From an uncultured Bacteroidales bacterium (GTDB taxonomy: Bacteria > Bacteroidota > Bacteroidia > Bacteroidales > FEN-979): a DNA stretch of 64,000 bases. Of the stretch, positions 63,970-64,000 are shown one piece after another; the stretch's first letter is position 1, and each line of letters starts with the position of its first letter. Under the pieces are notes generated by a model that saw only the letters and a program-made list of their open reading frames with translations, did not search any database and was not told the origin of the DNA. Both the position numbers and the translations under genes were made by a program. The DNA is taken from positions 1 to 64,000 of the forward strand of contig CAIQUS010000157.1 of NCBI GenBank assembly GCA_903875045.1. The letters run 5' to 3'.

Positions 63970-64000
63970 ATCCTCTCGCCTCCCACTGATGAAAACCGAG

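Overview
The window comes from a Bacteroidota (Bacteroidetes) chromosome, probably a free-living, glycan-degrading member of the Bacteroidales or a neighbouring order. Four things point there. The Bacteroidetes -7 promoter motif TAnnTTTG recurs in front of genes on both strands. Many secreted proteins end in type IX secretion (T9SS) sorting domains with a YPNP motif. There are two SusC/SusD pairs. Lineage-typical families occur (LruC, CotH, PorT-like barrels, SPOR proteins). No species can be named from the sequence.

Layout. 1-9900 is mostly housekeeping: polyprenyl diphosphate synthase, a PhoR/PhoB-like two-component pair, a PorT-like barrel, UbiX, QueG, RuvB, a USP-SPOR-USP operon and class II fructose-bisphosphate aldolase. 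9929-11554 is tRNA-Arg(CCG) followed by what looks like a decayed integrative island: att-like repeats, 14-bp direct repeats, a broken ISL3 transposase and a HEPN/MNT toxin-antitoxin pair. 11739-34282 is dominated by very large secreted proteins (Kelch/IPT, Asp-box propellers, Ig-like repeats, 14 FG-GAP repeats). A PAS histidine kinase and a CheB/CheR-PAS fusion sit among them; the fusion has an apparent frameshift just after its natural start. 34427-36630 is a barrel protein followed by repeat-rich noncoding DNA: a MITE-like element, eight 51-bp tandem repeats and REP-like hairpins. 36632-43904 holds a LruC protein with a small lipoprotein, an Hpt protein and a sigma-54 response regulator, a CotH protein, an aldo/keto reductase and a Nudix-type regulator.

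44953-63969 is a polysaccharide utilisation locus (PUL), most likely for laminarin or related beta-1,3/beta-1,6-glucans. It encodes a PKD surface lipoprotein, GH16, SusC, SusD, GH30, then a second SusC, SusD, GH16, GH30 and GH3-PA14. In the expected scheme surface GH16/GH30 enzymes cut the glucan, the SusCD pairs bind and import the pieces, and GH3 and the second GH30 release glucose in the periplasm. No hybrid two-component, SusR or ECF/anti-sigma regulator lies in the locus. The nearest regulator candidate is the Nudix-type protein just upstream. A 17-bp inverted-repeat site (AGTGT-N7-ACACT) occurs both in front of that regulator and upstream of the PUL, with a wrecked acyltransferase gene between the two copies.

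The main points for follow-up are the putative Nudix-PUL regulatory link, the tRNA-Arg island, a MITE family with shared ends and different cores, a sigma-54-like promoter between a sigma-54 activator and the LruC pair, and possible leaderless starts.
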